From NCBI GenBank assembly GCA_025450095.1, contig JANWID010000033.1, positions 1 to 30,503 of the forward strand: a DNA stretch of 30,503 bases, read 5' to 3'. The translations under genes and the position numbers were made by a program. The notes beneath the pieces are model-generated. The model saw only the letters and a program-made list of their open reading frames with translations, searched no databases and was not told the DNA's origin. Origin of the DNA: Bacteroidia bacterium (GTDB taxonomy: Bacteria > Bacteroidota > Bacteroidia > AKYH767-A > OLB10). Shown here piece after piece: positions 22,809 to 30,503 of this stretch (positions are counted from its first letter, which is position 1; each line of letters begins with the position of its first letter).

Positions 22809-23738
22809 TCAATTCTTCACAATTTTCCCAAACTTAATCACACCTTTATCATTTCGCACTTCGTAAAAATAAATCCCTTTTGTAAGCTGTTCTGTATTTA
22901 TTGAGGTTGAGCCTTCAAATGTTTGAGTAAGAAGTTTTCTTGCTGCAATATCATAAAGAGTCATTTCAACCGGTTCTTTTTCGACTGATTTAATATTTAT
23001 TTCGTTTTCAAAAGGGTTCGGAAAAATATTTATTATTTCCGTATGTGTGTTTTCATCGACTCCGGTGCAGGGAGTAAGCGAAACATCATCGTATAAAATA
23101 TAAGTAGTCCAATTTGGACCTGTGGGATTATAGAATGAGGTGTCAGTTGTGAGGTCATCATTAAAATTTCCAATAATAAAAAAACTTTCACCGCCAGTTG
23201 CTGTAAAATTTCCACTTACTAAAATCCATTCCAATGTATCGGGCGTGTTTCCCAAAGTATTATTTATTTGAGGAATGTATGGTAGCGGTGTATAATAGGG
23301 GACATTGATAATGAGTGTATCAGAAAAATATGCACCAATCGTAGATAAATTATATTGTGAAAAATCGGATAGATTCATATACATTTCAAAGTGATAACAG
23401 TCGCCGGCAGAAAGCGGTGATGAGAGCGTGCCTTCCAGGTATTCTCTGACTCCACTAAAAAATGCATGAAATACATAACCTCCGCCATAACCTAACCCAC
23501 TTTTTGGATATTGATATGTGCCATAATTCAGAGGAATTCCAACATTAGCAAGTGAACATTGATTGTAATAGTCTGGTGTCCCATCGGCCGGCCGATACCA
23601 AAATAATGCTGAATCGAGTTGACTTAAACCAGTAGGGCAGCTGGAATATAGTTCAAAATCGCCGTTTAAAACTAAATTTTGGGCTTCGCATGTTCTCGTT
23701 ATGGAAAACAGTAAGACAAAATAAAATAGTTTTTTCAT
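22809..23738 (-). CDS. T9SS-exported NGDFE-family protein (paralogue C)
   Basis: The 309-residue product has a signal peptide (about 1-19, ending CEA-Q). The mature plan matches paralogues A and B: NLVLNGDFELYSSCP, TPDYYNQC, VREYLEGTLSSPL, CYHFEMYMNLSD, TIGAYFSDTL, GESFFIIGNF and ILYDDVSLTPC, then a sorting domain (INIFPNPFENEINI, TKGIYFYEVRNDKG, KIVKN). It differs more from A and B than they do from each other, so it probably split off earlier. A 14-base perfect palindrome (ATCGGCCGGCCGAT, 23583-23596) lies within the coding region. It likely heads a unit with the GNAT gene. Confidence 0.86.
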   Translation of the reverse strand: MKKLFYFVLLFSITRTCEAQNLVLNGDFELYSSCPTGLSQLDSALFWYRPADGTPDYYNQCSLANVGIPLNYGTYQYPKSGLGYGGGYVFHAFFSGVREYLEGTLSSPLSAGDCYHFEMYMNLSDFSQYNLSTIGAYFSDTLIINVPYYTPLPYIPQINNTLGNTPDTLEWILVSGNFTATGGESFFIIGNFNDDLTTDTSFYNPTGPNWTTYILYDDVSLTPCTGVDENTHTEIINIFPNPFENEINIKSVEKEPVEMTLYDIAARKLLTQTFEGSTSINTEQLTKGIYFYEVRNDKGVIKFGKIVKN

Positions 23739-23844
23739 GGAAAGTTGAAATAATTATTAATGGTCAATGTTTTTCCCCGGTTAATAAAGATAATGAAAAA
23801 TATTGGTGTTGAAAAAATTTCATCGGCTATTATGTTCCCGATTC

Positions 23845-23895
23845 TCCTCCCGCAAGGTGGAATCATCTCCGACTTAAAATTCTACTGCGGGAGGA
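23845..23895. repeat. Inverted repeat TCCTCCCGCA / TGCGGGAGGA
   Basis: Perfect 10-base arms at 23845-23854 and 23886-23895 enclose 31 bases. The element sits directly next to the 52-base tandem array in the long spacer 23739-24220. It lacks a T-run that would mark it as a terminator. Confidence 0.55.
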
Positions 23896-23914
23896 TTTGG
23901 ATAGAATTTATTTT

Positions 23915-24106
23915 CTACCAAACTGTCGTCCCTACGGGACTTACATGTAATTGATCCGGTTTCTTTCTACCAAACTGTCGTCCCTGCGGGACTTACATGT
24001 AATTGATCCGGTTTCTTTTTATCAAACTGTCGTCCCTATGGGACTTGCATGTAATTGAACCGGTTTTTTTAACAAACTGTCGTCCCTATGGAACTTACAG
24101 CTATTA
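23915..24106. repeat. Tandem array of four 52-base units with palindromic core
   Basis: Units start at 23915, 23967, 24019 and 24069 (spacing 52, 52, 50), and the last is incomplete. Each contains AAACTGTCGTCCC, a three-base loop and GGGACTT, so GTCCC and GGGAC can pair. In the first three units the loop varies (TAC, TGC, TAT) and the stem does not. The fourth has GGAAC. Units 1-3 also carry the palindrome ACATGT or a one-base variant. There are no unique spacers, so it is not a CRISPR. Confidence 0.8.
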
Positions 24107-24170
24107 AGTACGGAACTTTCTATATGAGTATATACGAAGGATGCCCGAACAATGAAAAAACTGCACTAAC

Positions 24171-24198
24171 TTTACAATAGAATCATTAAGTAATTTTG
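24171..24198 (+). promoter_or_regulatory. Bacteroidota-type promoter for the SRPBCC gene
   Basis: TAATTTTG (24191-24198) matches TAnnTTTG. TTTA (24171-24174) stands 16 bases upstream as an imperfect -33 element. Transcription would start near 24205, leaving a very short leader before the ATG at 24221. Confidence 0.45.
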
Positions 24199-24210
24199 GA
24201 TATTAATAAC

Positions 24211-24215
24211 GGAGG
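24211..24215 (+). promoter_or_regulatory. Strong Shine-Dalgarno site
   Basis: GGAGG lies five bases before the ATG at 24221 and fixes that start. Most other genes in this window have no such site, as is usual in Bacteroidota. Confidence 0.6.
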
Positions 24216-24220
24216 TCAAA

Positions 24221-24679
24221 ATGGTAAATATCATTCATCGTATCGGAATCAGGGCAACTCCTGATCGCGTTTACAAAGCTGTTGCAACAGTGGCAGGAGT
24301 GAGGAGCTGGTGGACGGAAGATGTGGAAGGGGATGAAAAGGTAGGTGGAAATATGGAATTCACTTTTCGTTCAGCTACCGGTGACATTATCGGTAATATG
24401 ATTATGAAAATAACAGAGCTCAACAATGAGAAAAATGTGAGATGGAAATGTACAGATGGACCAGAAGAGTGGATCGGAACCGATATCACATTTGATTTGT
24501 CGCTTCAGGACGAGCAGGTTATTCTCATCTTCGGGCATCGGAACTGGAAAGAGGCTGTTGAGTTTACAGCGCATTGCAGTATGAAATGGGCTACCTTCCT
24601 GCTAAGTCTTCGCGAATATGTGGAAACAGGGAAAGGCAAGCCGTCACCAAATGATTTGAAAATTGATAATTGGAATTAA
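24221..24679 (+). CDS. SRPBCC / AHSA1-like domain protein
   Basis: The 152-residue length fits a single START-like helix-grip domain. It opens with the strand IIHRIGIRATPDRVYKAV, followed by VRSWWTEDVEGDEKVGGNMEFTF (as VRSWWTEDVEG and GGNMEFTF), the TF DLSLQDEQVILIFGHRNW sheet (near 96-112) and the C-terminal helix MKWATFLLSLREYVETGKG. These are standard AHSA1-type features. Members bind hydrophobic ligands or act as Hsp90 co-chaperone-like proteins, and the ligand here is not known. It is one of only three plus-strand genes, has its own promoter and a strong ribosome binding site, and converges on the SulP gene. Confidence 0.87.
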   Translation: MVNIIHRIGIRATPDRVYKAVATVAGVRSWWTEDVEGDEKVGGNMEFTFRSATGDIIGNMIMKITELNNEKNVRWKCTDGPEEWIGTDITFDLSLQDEQVILIFGHRNWKEAVEFTAHCSMKWATFLLSLREYVETGKGKPSPNDLKIDNWN

Positions 24680-24767
24680 ACACTTAGAGATCTAATTGAC
24701 CGTAAATTGATGTTTATGTAAATTCCAGTATATGTGAATCAAGTATAGTGTCTTTTATTCTTTATTC

Positions 24768-24815
24768 GGATCGCAGATCCTCTGATTTTTTTGCCCGGGA
24801 TTGCAAATCCCGGGC
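24768..24815. terminator. Two hairpins between convergent genes, possible terminator
   Basis: GGATCGCAGATCC (24768-24780) is a five-base stem followed closely by a run of seven T (24786-24792), which could stop plus-strand transcription from the SRPBCC gene. Next is a strong 23-base hairpin with arms GCCCGGGAT (24793-24801) and ATCCCGGGC (24807-24815). It could stall transcription from the SulP side, although it lacks a T-run on that strand. The GGGATTGCAAATCCC type of core also looks like a dispersed repeat. Confidence 0.45.
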
Positions 24816-24853
24816 GGCGTAAAACGGGAATAAAAGCTAAGCAGGCATTTCAT

Positions 24854-26404
24854 TCAATGGACAGCCGTTACATTCACCTTTTCAATACCTTTTAAGTGCA
24901 ATTCAATGTGTCGGTCATGCGCTTTTCTTTCGTATTCACTAATAATTTCTAAGATGTCATAGTCAATGAAATTGCATTCACTACCGTCGATGGTCAGCAC
25001 GCTGTATTCGGGAACTTCATCTAAAGCTTTTCGCAACTTTACTTTATTTAAGAAAGTAACATTGCTATTGAGTTTAATTAATTCCGTTTCTATCCCCTCA
25101 TGAATGGTTCTTGTAATTTTATATTCCGCCTTAAAGTTGTTCTGTACAATGTAGTAAATAGAAATTAAAAGGCCAATGCTGACGCCAATCAATAAATCGG
25201 TTGATAGAATTACAATGATGGTGAGAAGGAACGGAATAAATTGTTTCCGGCCCAGGCTCCACATATTACGATAGAGTTTTGGTTTTGTAAGGTTATAACC
25301 TGTGATCAGCAGAATCGCTGCAAGCGATGCGTAAGGAATTTTGTTCAACAGAAAAGGAACCAGCAGCACGGCAAGTAAAAGAAAAAGCCCATGAGTGAAA
25401 GCAGACATTTTAGAACTTGCACCGGCATCAACATTTGCCGCGCCTCTCACAACTACGGCTGTAATTGGAATTGCGCCAAGAAGTCCGCAGGTTATATTGC
25501 CAAATCCCTGAGCAATGAGTTCACGATTAACGGGAGTGATCCGGTTGCGTTTGTCCAGCTTATCAACTGCCTCAATGCAGAGCAAGGTTTCTAATGTTGC
25601 CAGCATTCCGATAATAATTCCGTCTTTCCATATTTCATTGCTGGTAAATAATTTTGAAAAGTCAGGGAATGAAATACTTTCAAATACATTGGAGGGAATA
25701 TTTACCAGTTGAGTTTGTTTGAGCGAAAAACCGGAAGCTGAATTTGTAAAAATATAGTTAGTGATAATGCCGATTACAACAACCAACAAGGGAGCAGGGA
25801 TCACTTTTAATTTTTTTGACGAAGGCAGTTGAAGATAAATAAGAACAATTATAGAAACAACTGTGATCACGATGGATCCTCTCGTAATGTGATGGTTGAA
25901 ATTTTGAAAACTCCCAAGAAAGTTGTTGGGGGAAAACAAGTTGAGAAATCCACTGGTCCAGAAGTCAGGTTGGTCATAGCCCAGTGCTAAAGGAATTTGT
26001 TTTGAGATGAGAATTATTCCGATTGCTGCCAGCATTCCTTTGATAACCGAAGAAGGAAAATAATTCGCGATGGATCCAAGCTTTAATAGACCGAGAAGTA
26101 GCTGGAACAAACCTGCAACGACAACAGTAAGCAGAAAAATTCTGTAATCGCCTAATGAAATAATTGAAGCTGCAACCACAGTTGTTAAACCGGCAGCAGG
26201 TCCCGAGACTGCGAGTTGCGAACCGCTGATCAAAGAAACTACAAGTCCGCCAATGATGCCTGATAAAAGCCCTGCATAAAGCGGCGCACCCGATGCCAGT
26301 GCAATCCCCAGGCAAAGCGGAAGTGCAACAAGAAAAACCGAAAGCCCGGCAGGCAGGTCATGTTTGAACCAGATGATCCGGTAATATTTGATTGTTCGTT
26401 TCAC
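24854..26404 (-). CDS. SulP family anion transporter with STAS domain
   Basis: The 516-residue product starts with GTG (26402-26404). The membrane part (about 15-420, 10-12 or more helices) has the SulP signature near the N-terminus (HDLPAGLSVFLVALPLCLGI, then ALASGAPLYAGLLSGIIGG and SGSQLAVSGPAAGLT). A short C-terminal STAS domain (about 430-510) contains VLTIDGSECNFIDYDILEII. SulP proteins in the inner membrane move sulfate, bicarbonate or other anions, often with Na+ or H+. Bacteroidota members of this subtype are often paired with carbonic anhydrase, suggesting bicarbonate, but no such gene is adjacent here. Substrate is therefore uncertain. Confidence 0.92.
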   Translation of the reverse strand: MKRTIKYYRIIWFKHDLPAGLSVFLVALPLCLGIALASGAPLYAGLLSGIIGGLVVSLISGSQLAVSGPAAGLTTVVAASIISLGDYRIFLLTVVVAGLFQLLLGLLKLGSIANYFPSSVIKGMLAAIGIILISKQIPLALGYDQPDFWTSGFLNLFSPNNFLGSFQNFNHHITRGSIVITVVSIIVLIYLQLPSSKKLKVIPAPLLVVVIGIITNYIFTNSASGFSLKQTQLVNIPSNVFESISFPDFSKLFTSNEIWKDGIIIGMLATLETLLCIEAVDKLDKRNRITPVNRELIAQGFGNITCGLLGAIPITAVVVRGAANVDAGASSKMSAFTHGLFLLLAVLLVPFLLNKIPYASLAAILLITGYNLTKPKLYRNMWSLGRKQFIPFLLTIIVILSTDLLIGVSIGLLISIYYIVQNNFKAEYKITRTIHEGIETELIKLNSNVTFLNKVKLRKALDEVPEYSVLTIDGSECNFIDYDILEIISEYERKAHDRHIELHLKGIEKVNVTAVH

Positions 26405-26568
26405 TTTTTGTGATGTGCTTTTATAAGCAATGTCTCATTACCTGTTTGAGTTAAAGATAATTATTATTTCCCCATTGTTTTTTTGAAAATCAGCATTATG
26501 TTAAAGCAAATCTCAGTCTTTTCTTTTGTGACCAGGTTAGTTACTTCAAGCTTGTCGGGTAATTGAAT

Positions 26569-26620
26569 GTAACGAATGTACGAATGGGCTTCGCCCTACG
26601 AATCTACGAATGTACGAATG
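26569..26620. repeat. Dispersed ACGAAT element, copy 2
   Basis: The stretch starts TAACGAATGTACGAATGGGC and continues CTTCGCCC, then TACGAAT repeats. It aligns with copy 1 (6662-6728) over about 45 bases with few differences, including the R/Y pair around the loop (AGAC...CCT in copy 1, GGGC...CCC here). It lies between the SulP gene and the small membrane protein gene and shows no terminator-like T-run. Confidence 0.65.
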
Positions 26621-26664
26621 TGCGTTCACCTCTGAAAGAGAAAGCCGCGTTTATATATATAAAA

Positions 26665-27102
26665 TTATTCGATGTATTGCTTATTGATCACATAACGCAG
26701 ACCCGGCATTATTTCATAAGCTTCAATTTGCCTCCACTGAGATCCAAAGGCGCCTTCATCCATAAATTGAACTATAGTTATTTTATTTGAATTGGCGGAA
26801 GGGGGGATGATTTCTTTATCAATCCAATACACATACCCAAATGTCCAAAAGTAAAATGTCATAATGATACTATAAAAAATACATAACATTGATATAATCA
26901 TAGACCGTTTTACATATTTATTAGTCCTTTGAAATGAAAAATTAATCAAGACAGGAACTAGGAAGGCCGATATTAAAATTGATAATCTATAAGCATTTCT
27001 GAAATAGAGATTAGTTATTTCTATCGGGAATTTATTTCGAAAAAAATAATAGATGAATCCAAGTATTGTGTAAATTACTATTAGCTTTAAAGAAATCTTC
27101 AT
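26665..27102 (-). CDS. Small membrane protein of unknown function
   Basis: The 145-residue product has three or four likely membrane segments (about 5-21, 41-57, 67-92) and a C-terminal soluble part of about 50 residues (ITIVQFMDEGAFGSQWRQIE and GLRYVINKQYIE). The membrane part plus polar tail suggests an inner-membrane protein, and no motif was recognised. The gene and its flanks are more AT-rich than the neighbouring genes. A TTTATATATATAAA palindrome lies just beyond its stop codon. It faces away from the sensor kinase gene. Confidence 0.7.
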   Translation of the reverse strand: MKISLKLIVIYTILGFIYYFFRNKFPIEITNLYFRNAYRLSILISAFLVPVLINFSFQRTNKYVKRSMIISMLCIFYSIIMTFYFWTFGYVYWIDKEIIPPSANSNKITIVQFMDEGAFGSQWRQIEAYEIMPGLRYVINKQYIE

Positions 27103-27435
27103 TAAATTCTACGGTTTTTAATGCAATTTCATAGGTGTCTGTTAAATGTCATTGTAAATGCTTGAAGGAGCTTTTTTTCGAAAAATATGAAATTAAGTCA
27201 GATAATGTATATGGATTGAACTCTCCTTAGGTTTTTGTTGAAGATGTTAATCTGATTTACTCACCCTAACGTGCCTCCTTGATTGGTAAAGTTTATAACC
27301 TGTTATGGAACCTGGAGTTTGTAGCAATATAGCTACATAATGGGCGTAAGAACCCAGATTTTAGTGATAAATTGATTTCTTCTTTGTAGATTTCAGACCG
27401 CAACCCCGATTCTACGGAATACAGCAAACGATTTT
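27103..27435. other. Spacer between divergent genes
   Basis: The 333 bases contain a small perfect hairpin (TGTAGC 27320-27325, GCTACA 27332-27337, loop AATATA) and a weak -7-like TAGATTTC at 27387 without a convincing -33 partner. It presumably holds the promoters of both flanking genes, but I cannot place them. I see no coding remnant. Confidence 0.4.
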
Positions 27436-30400
27436 ATGCACATTCGAATAAGAGCTTTGTTTGTTGTTTGTTCCTTTTATTTATTTCTTCCGCCAATTTT
27501 CCCTTGTATAGCATTTGCACAGCAGTTACCTGTAAATCTCCGTTTCAGTAAATTCACTACCGAGAACGGATTAAGCGATAATTTTATTTATGATATCATA
27601 AAAGACCGGAAAGGTTACTTATGGATAGCCACGCAAAACGGATTGAATTGTTTTGATGGCGTGGAGTTCAAAACATTTATCCATAACCCGAATGATACCA
27701 ATTCTCTGTTAAGTAACTACGTGAGTTCTGTCACGGAAGATTCACTGGGTAGAATATGGTCGGCCACTATGCTTGGACTGAGCATGTATAACCCATCAAC
27801 TGGGACGTTCTGGAATTTTATTCCACCCACGGGCAAATACTTTAAAAGCCGTGTTTTCAAAGTACTAAAAACCGGTGATGGTTCCATCTGGTTCAGTACC
27901 TTAAATCATCTTAGCACCATTGACCTGAAAACTTTTCGAATTAAATCATACCCGATTGATTCAATTTTTCCGGATATAAGAAAAACTGCCATTGATGATT
28001 TTTATGAAGATCATAATGGGGACTTTTGGTTTGATAGTTATCACGGACTTTGCCTTTTTAACAGGAGAACGCATCAAATAAAAGTGATGGATAAGGATTT
28101 CGGATTATCGGCATTTTATGATGATGGCAGCGGGGAATGCTGGATGGGTTGCTGGTTTCATGGCCTGAGGAATTACAACTTCCAGACAAATAAATTTACG
28201 GACTATTATTTCCCAAAGAAGAAAGACGCTGCTATAACGCGTGACATTGTATCCCTTGAACAGGTTTCATACAAAGGACTCAACTCTTTCTTATGGATCG
28301 GAACCGAAGAAGGACTTACCCTGTTTGATCTTCGTTCAAAAAGTTTCGTGAAACAATACTCTTATAGTGCTGAATTGCCTACCAGCCTGCCTCCGGGGTT
28401 TACTTACCGCATCTTTTATGACGGCAGGAATGAAGTATGGTTTGGTACCGAACATGGATTGTATTATGCACGCCTGAACCAGCTGGCATTTCAAACGTAC
28501 ATTTTCCCTGACATGGAAATGAGCTTAGTAACCCGCATCCGCGAGGATATTGCTGATTCGTCGAGCGTGATGGTTAGTTTATTTCCGGGAGGAATTCTGA
28601 AAGTGAATAAAACAAACGGTGAAATATCGGACAGGTATCTTCCGGAAGAAAAATTTATTTATGGTCTGAATTACATAAATGATTTTGTGAAAGATTCTGA
28701 AGGTATTTTTTGGGTAGGAACGCATAATGGTTTAATGCGCTATGATAGTAATTCAAAACAATTCAGACAACTTAACCAATTGTACAAAGGATTTGAAAAT
28801 GAGGATCAGCGTATATACAGGATCCTGGTGAATCCTGATTCAACTTTCTGGTCGCTTTCTGCTTTAGGTCTTGGAAAATTTGATGTTAAAACGGAGACTT
28901 TCAAATATTATCCCCACTATGATCTGGAAAAAGATCCTGGTGCGAAAGATCAATCGATAAAGTTTGGAATGAAGGATTTCAATGGCAATATATGGCTTGC
29001 TACAATGCATGAAGGACTGATTGTTTTTAATCCCCGCACCGAAAAATTCAAACGGGAATTTATTGAATCGGAAGATGTGATCAATGTACCATCCAATGAT
29101 CTCATGCAGGCAGATGACAGTACAATCTGGTATGCATGCGGCAATAAAGTTTACTTTAAGAAACCAACTGACAGTCACTTTCATCTTTTACAAAGCGAGA
29201 AGATTAATGGAATTGTTTTTGGCCTTGGAACCGACAAGCAAAATAATCTTTACATGGGAACACAAACCGGTCTGGTGGAATATGAAAAGTCAACCGGCCG
29301 GTTTATTAAGTATACTACCGCCGACGGGTTATACGAAAACAGGTTGTACTGTGGTTTTGATCGCGGTACTGACGGTGAGTTGTTCCTGCGCGGTGATGGA
29401 TACATTACAATTATAGATCCTTCAAACCTTGATAAACAATATTTGCCAGCTTCGCTGATACTGGAAACCATGAAGATTGGTCAGCGCGATACGGCTCTTG
29501 ACTTTTCACATTATACTACCAACGCACTGGAACTCGATTACGATCAAAACCAGTTCACCGTAAATTTCAGGCTGCTCAATTTTGAAGATGCGCAAATGGT
29601 GAACTACCAGTATATGCTGGAGGGTTGGGATAAAACCTGGATTTCATCCGGGAAAGGCAACTACGCTTCTTACTCAAACCTGGGCGGCGGCAATTACACG
29701 CTGCATGTAAAAGCATTTAATCCCGACGGAGTTGAAAATCCGCAACAGGCAACTATGATGATTCATGTAGTTCCGCCATTCTGGCAAACTACCTGGTTCC
29801 GTATGCTGGTCGCACTTGGTGTAACATCACTAGTTTATTTTATATATCGGCTTCGCATCCAGCGATTGCTTGCTGTAGAGCGCATCCGTTCGCAGATATC
29901 ACGCGACCTGCATGATGAAATAGGAGCCTCGCTCAGTAGCATGCACATCATGAGCACTTTTGCTGAGGAATCCCTTAATGGCAATTCGCCCGATACCAAA
30001 CAATGGATGCGTCGTATCGGAAATAATTCAAAAGAAATAATGGAAAAAATACGTGATATTGTGTGGACGCTGAATTCACCGGGTGAAATTACCGGCAACA
30101 TTATCACGCGGATGAATCTTTACATTTCACATACCCTGGAACCTAAAGACATTATATGCAATTTTGATAGTGATGAAAAAGCAAATGCCCTGCTCCATGA
30201 TTTTGTTATTAAGCGTAATATTTATTTAATATTTAAGGAAGCCGTGAACAATGCAGCAAAATATTCAGAATGCGAAACGGTGAATGTTGTACTGAAGGTG
30301 GAGGATAAAAAACTGTTCCTTTCAGTTGCGGATAACGGAAAAGGATTTGCAGCGGCTACTGTTTCCGGTGGGAACGGGCTCACCAACATTCGCGCAAGGG

Positions 30401-30503
30401 CGGCGGAAATAAACGCAGCTGTTGAAATAAATTCCTCGCCGGGGAAAGGCACCCTTGTATCACTGTTAATCATGATACCTCAATTGCGGTATCCTTTTTT
30501 CAA
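27436..30503 (+). CDS. Two-component sensor histidine kinase (Reg_prop / Y_Y_Y / HisKA_3), 3' end missing
   Basis: The frame is open to the window edge (1022 residues seen). A signal peptide (about 1-28, AFA-QQ) is followed by a large periplasmic propeller region (about 35-670) with many Reg_prop repeats such as ENGLSDNFIYDI, GYLWIATQNGLNCFDG and IFWVGTHNGLMRYD. A Y_Y_Y domain (about 705-780, YQYMLEGWDKTW) and one membrane helix (about 785-805) lead to a HisKA_3 motif, RDLHDEIGASLSS, with His826 as the phosphorylation site. The ATPase domain has N-box AVNNAAKYS (Asn938/939), DNGKGF (966-971) and GNGLTNIRARA (979-989). It senses an external ligand, in relatives often a glycan. A NarL/LuxR-type response regulator would be expected nearby but is not visible. 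Confidence 0.93.
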   Translation, partial: MHIRIRALFVVCSFYLFLPPIFPCIAFAQQLPVNLRFSKFTTENGLSDNFIYDIIKDRKGYLWIATQNGLNCFDGVEFKTFIHNPNDTNSLLSNYVSSVTEDSLGRIWSATMLGLSMYNPSTGTFWNFIPPTGKYFKSRVFKVLKTGDGSIWFSTLNHLSTIDLKTFRIKSYPIDSIFPDIRKTAIDDFYEDHNGDFWFDSYHGLCLFNRRTHQIKVMDKDFGLSAFYDDGSGECWMGCWFHGLRNYNFQTNKFTDYYFPKKKDAAITRDIVSLEQVSYKGLNSFLWIGTEEGLTLFDLRSKSFVKQYSYSAELPTSLPPGFTYRIFYDGRNEVWFGTEHGLYYARLNQLAFQTYIFPDMEMSLVTRIREDIADSSSVMVSLFPGGILKVNKTNGEISDRYLPEEKFIYGLNYINDFVKDSEGIFWVGTHNGLMRYDSNSKQFRQLNQLYKGFENEDQRIYRILVNPDSTFWSLSALGLGKFDVKTETFKYYPHYDLEKDPGAKDQSIKFGMKDFNGNIWLATMHEGLIVFNPRTEKFKREFIESEDVINVPSNDLMQADDSTIWYACGNKVYFKKPTDSHFHLLQSEKINGIVFGLGTDKQNNLYMGTQTGLVEYEKSTGRFIKYTTADGLYENRLYCGFDRGTDGELFLRGDGYITIIDPSNLDKQYLPASLILETMKIGQRDTALDFSHYTTNALELDYDQNQFTVNFRLLNFEDAQMVNYQYMLEGWDKTWISSGKGNYASYSNLGGGNYTLHVKAFNPDGVENPQQATMMIHVVPPFWQTTWFRMLVALGVTSLVYFIYRLRIQRLLAVERIRSQISRDLHDEIGASLSSMHIMSTFAEESLNGNSPDTKQWMRRIGNNSKEIMEKIRDIVWTLNSPGEITGNIITRMNLYISHTLEPKDIICNFDSDEKANALLHDFVIKRNIYLIFKEAVNNAAKYSECETVNVVLKVEDKKLFLSVADNGKGFAAATVSGGNGLTNIRARAAEINAAVEINSSPGKGTLVSLLIMIPQLRYPFF

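Noticed and set aside
23583..23596. 14-base perfect palindrome ATCGGCCGGCCGAT as a regulatory site
   Set aside because: It lies inside the coding region of paralogue C and encodes a normal part of the domain, so it is more likely a codon coincidence.
23760..23954. Plus-strand 64-codon frame before the 52-base array
   Set aside because: Its C-terminal part is translated repeat DNA and no domain or ribosome binding site supports it.
23915..24106. CRISPR array
   Set aside because: The whole 52-base unit repeats, without unique spacers, and no cas gene is nearby.

Overview
The window reads as a piece of a chromosome from a free-living or environmental member of the Bacteroidota. Nine complete genes encode exported proteins that end in a type IX secretion system (T9SS) type A sorting domain (N-terminal signal peptide, C-terminal Y/FPNP-type start, 'GIYF' strand and a basic end such as KLVKE or KIIKE). 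Promoter-like sites fit the Bacteroidota TTTG / TAnnTTTG pattern, and a two-component sensor of the Reg_prop / Y_Y_Y / HisKA_3 type lies at the right edge. No rRNA, tRNA, CRISPR array, prophage or transposase was recognised.

Layout. 1-2.4 kb: gene fragments at the edge and three small envelope proteins (membrane protein, lipoprotein, exported protein), with an attC-like inverted repeat between two of them. 2.5-11.5 kb: four large T9SS-exported proteins (a seven-repeat propeller; an adhesin-like protein on the + strand; an SBBP/PKD protein; a beta-helix protein with dockerin-like and cohesin-like parts). 11.6-15.2 kb: a run of small, unrelated, closely spaced minus-strand genes (RibD-type reductase, phosphodiester glycosidase, hotdog thioesterase, DinB protein, TIMP-like exported protein, SnoaL-like lipoprotein). 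15.2-23.7 kb: a kelch T9SS protein, the remnant of another T9SS gene, a hypothetical gene, an SBBP-like T9SS protein, three paralogous 'NGDFE' T9SS proteins, two small membrane proteins, a GNAT acetyltransferase and a repeat-truncated small gene. 24.2-27.1 kb: an SRPBCC protein, a SulP transporter with STAS domain and a small membrane protein. 27.4 kb to the edge: the sensor kinase, incomplete at its 3' end.

The T9SS proteins are cell-surface or secreted products. The T9SS machinery itself is not in this window, so they depend on genes elsewhere. The small minus-strand genes at 11.6-14.6 kb may be one transcript, judging by gaps of 11-67 bases, but their predicted functions do not form a pathway I recognise.

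The most distinctive property of the window is its intergenic DNA. At least eight kinds of palindromic or repeated element lie between genes. Three are present twice and kilobases apart, one is a four-copy 52-base tandem array, and one seems to have truncated a small gene, giving an in-frame repeat of 13 codons. I found no clear new defence, secretion or biosynthetic system. The best leads are these repeats, the decayed T9SS gene at 16.5 kb, and a 20-base perfect palindrome at 4.2 kb that carries two back-to-back promoter -7 elements.
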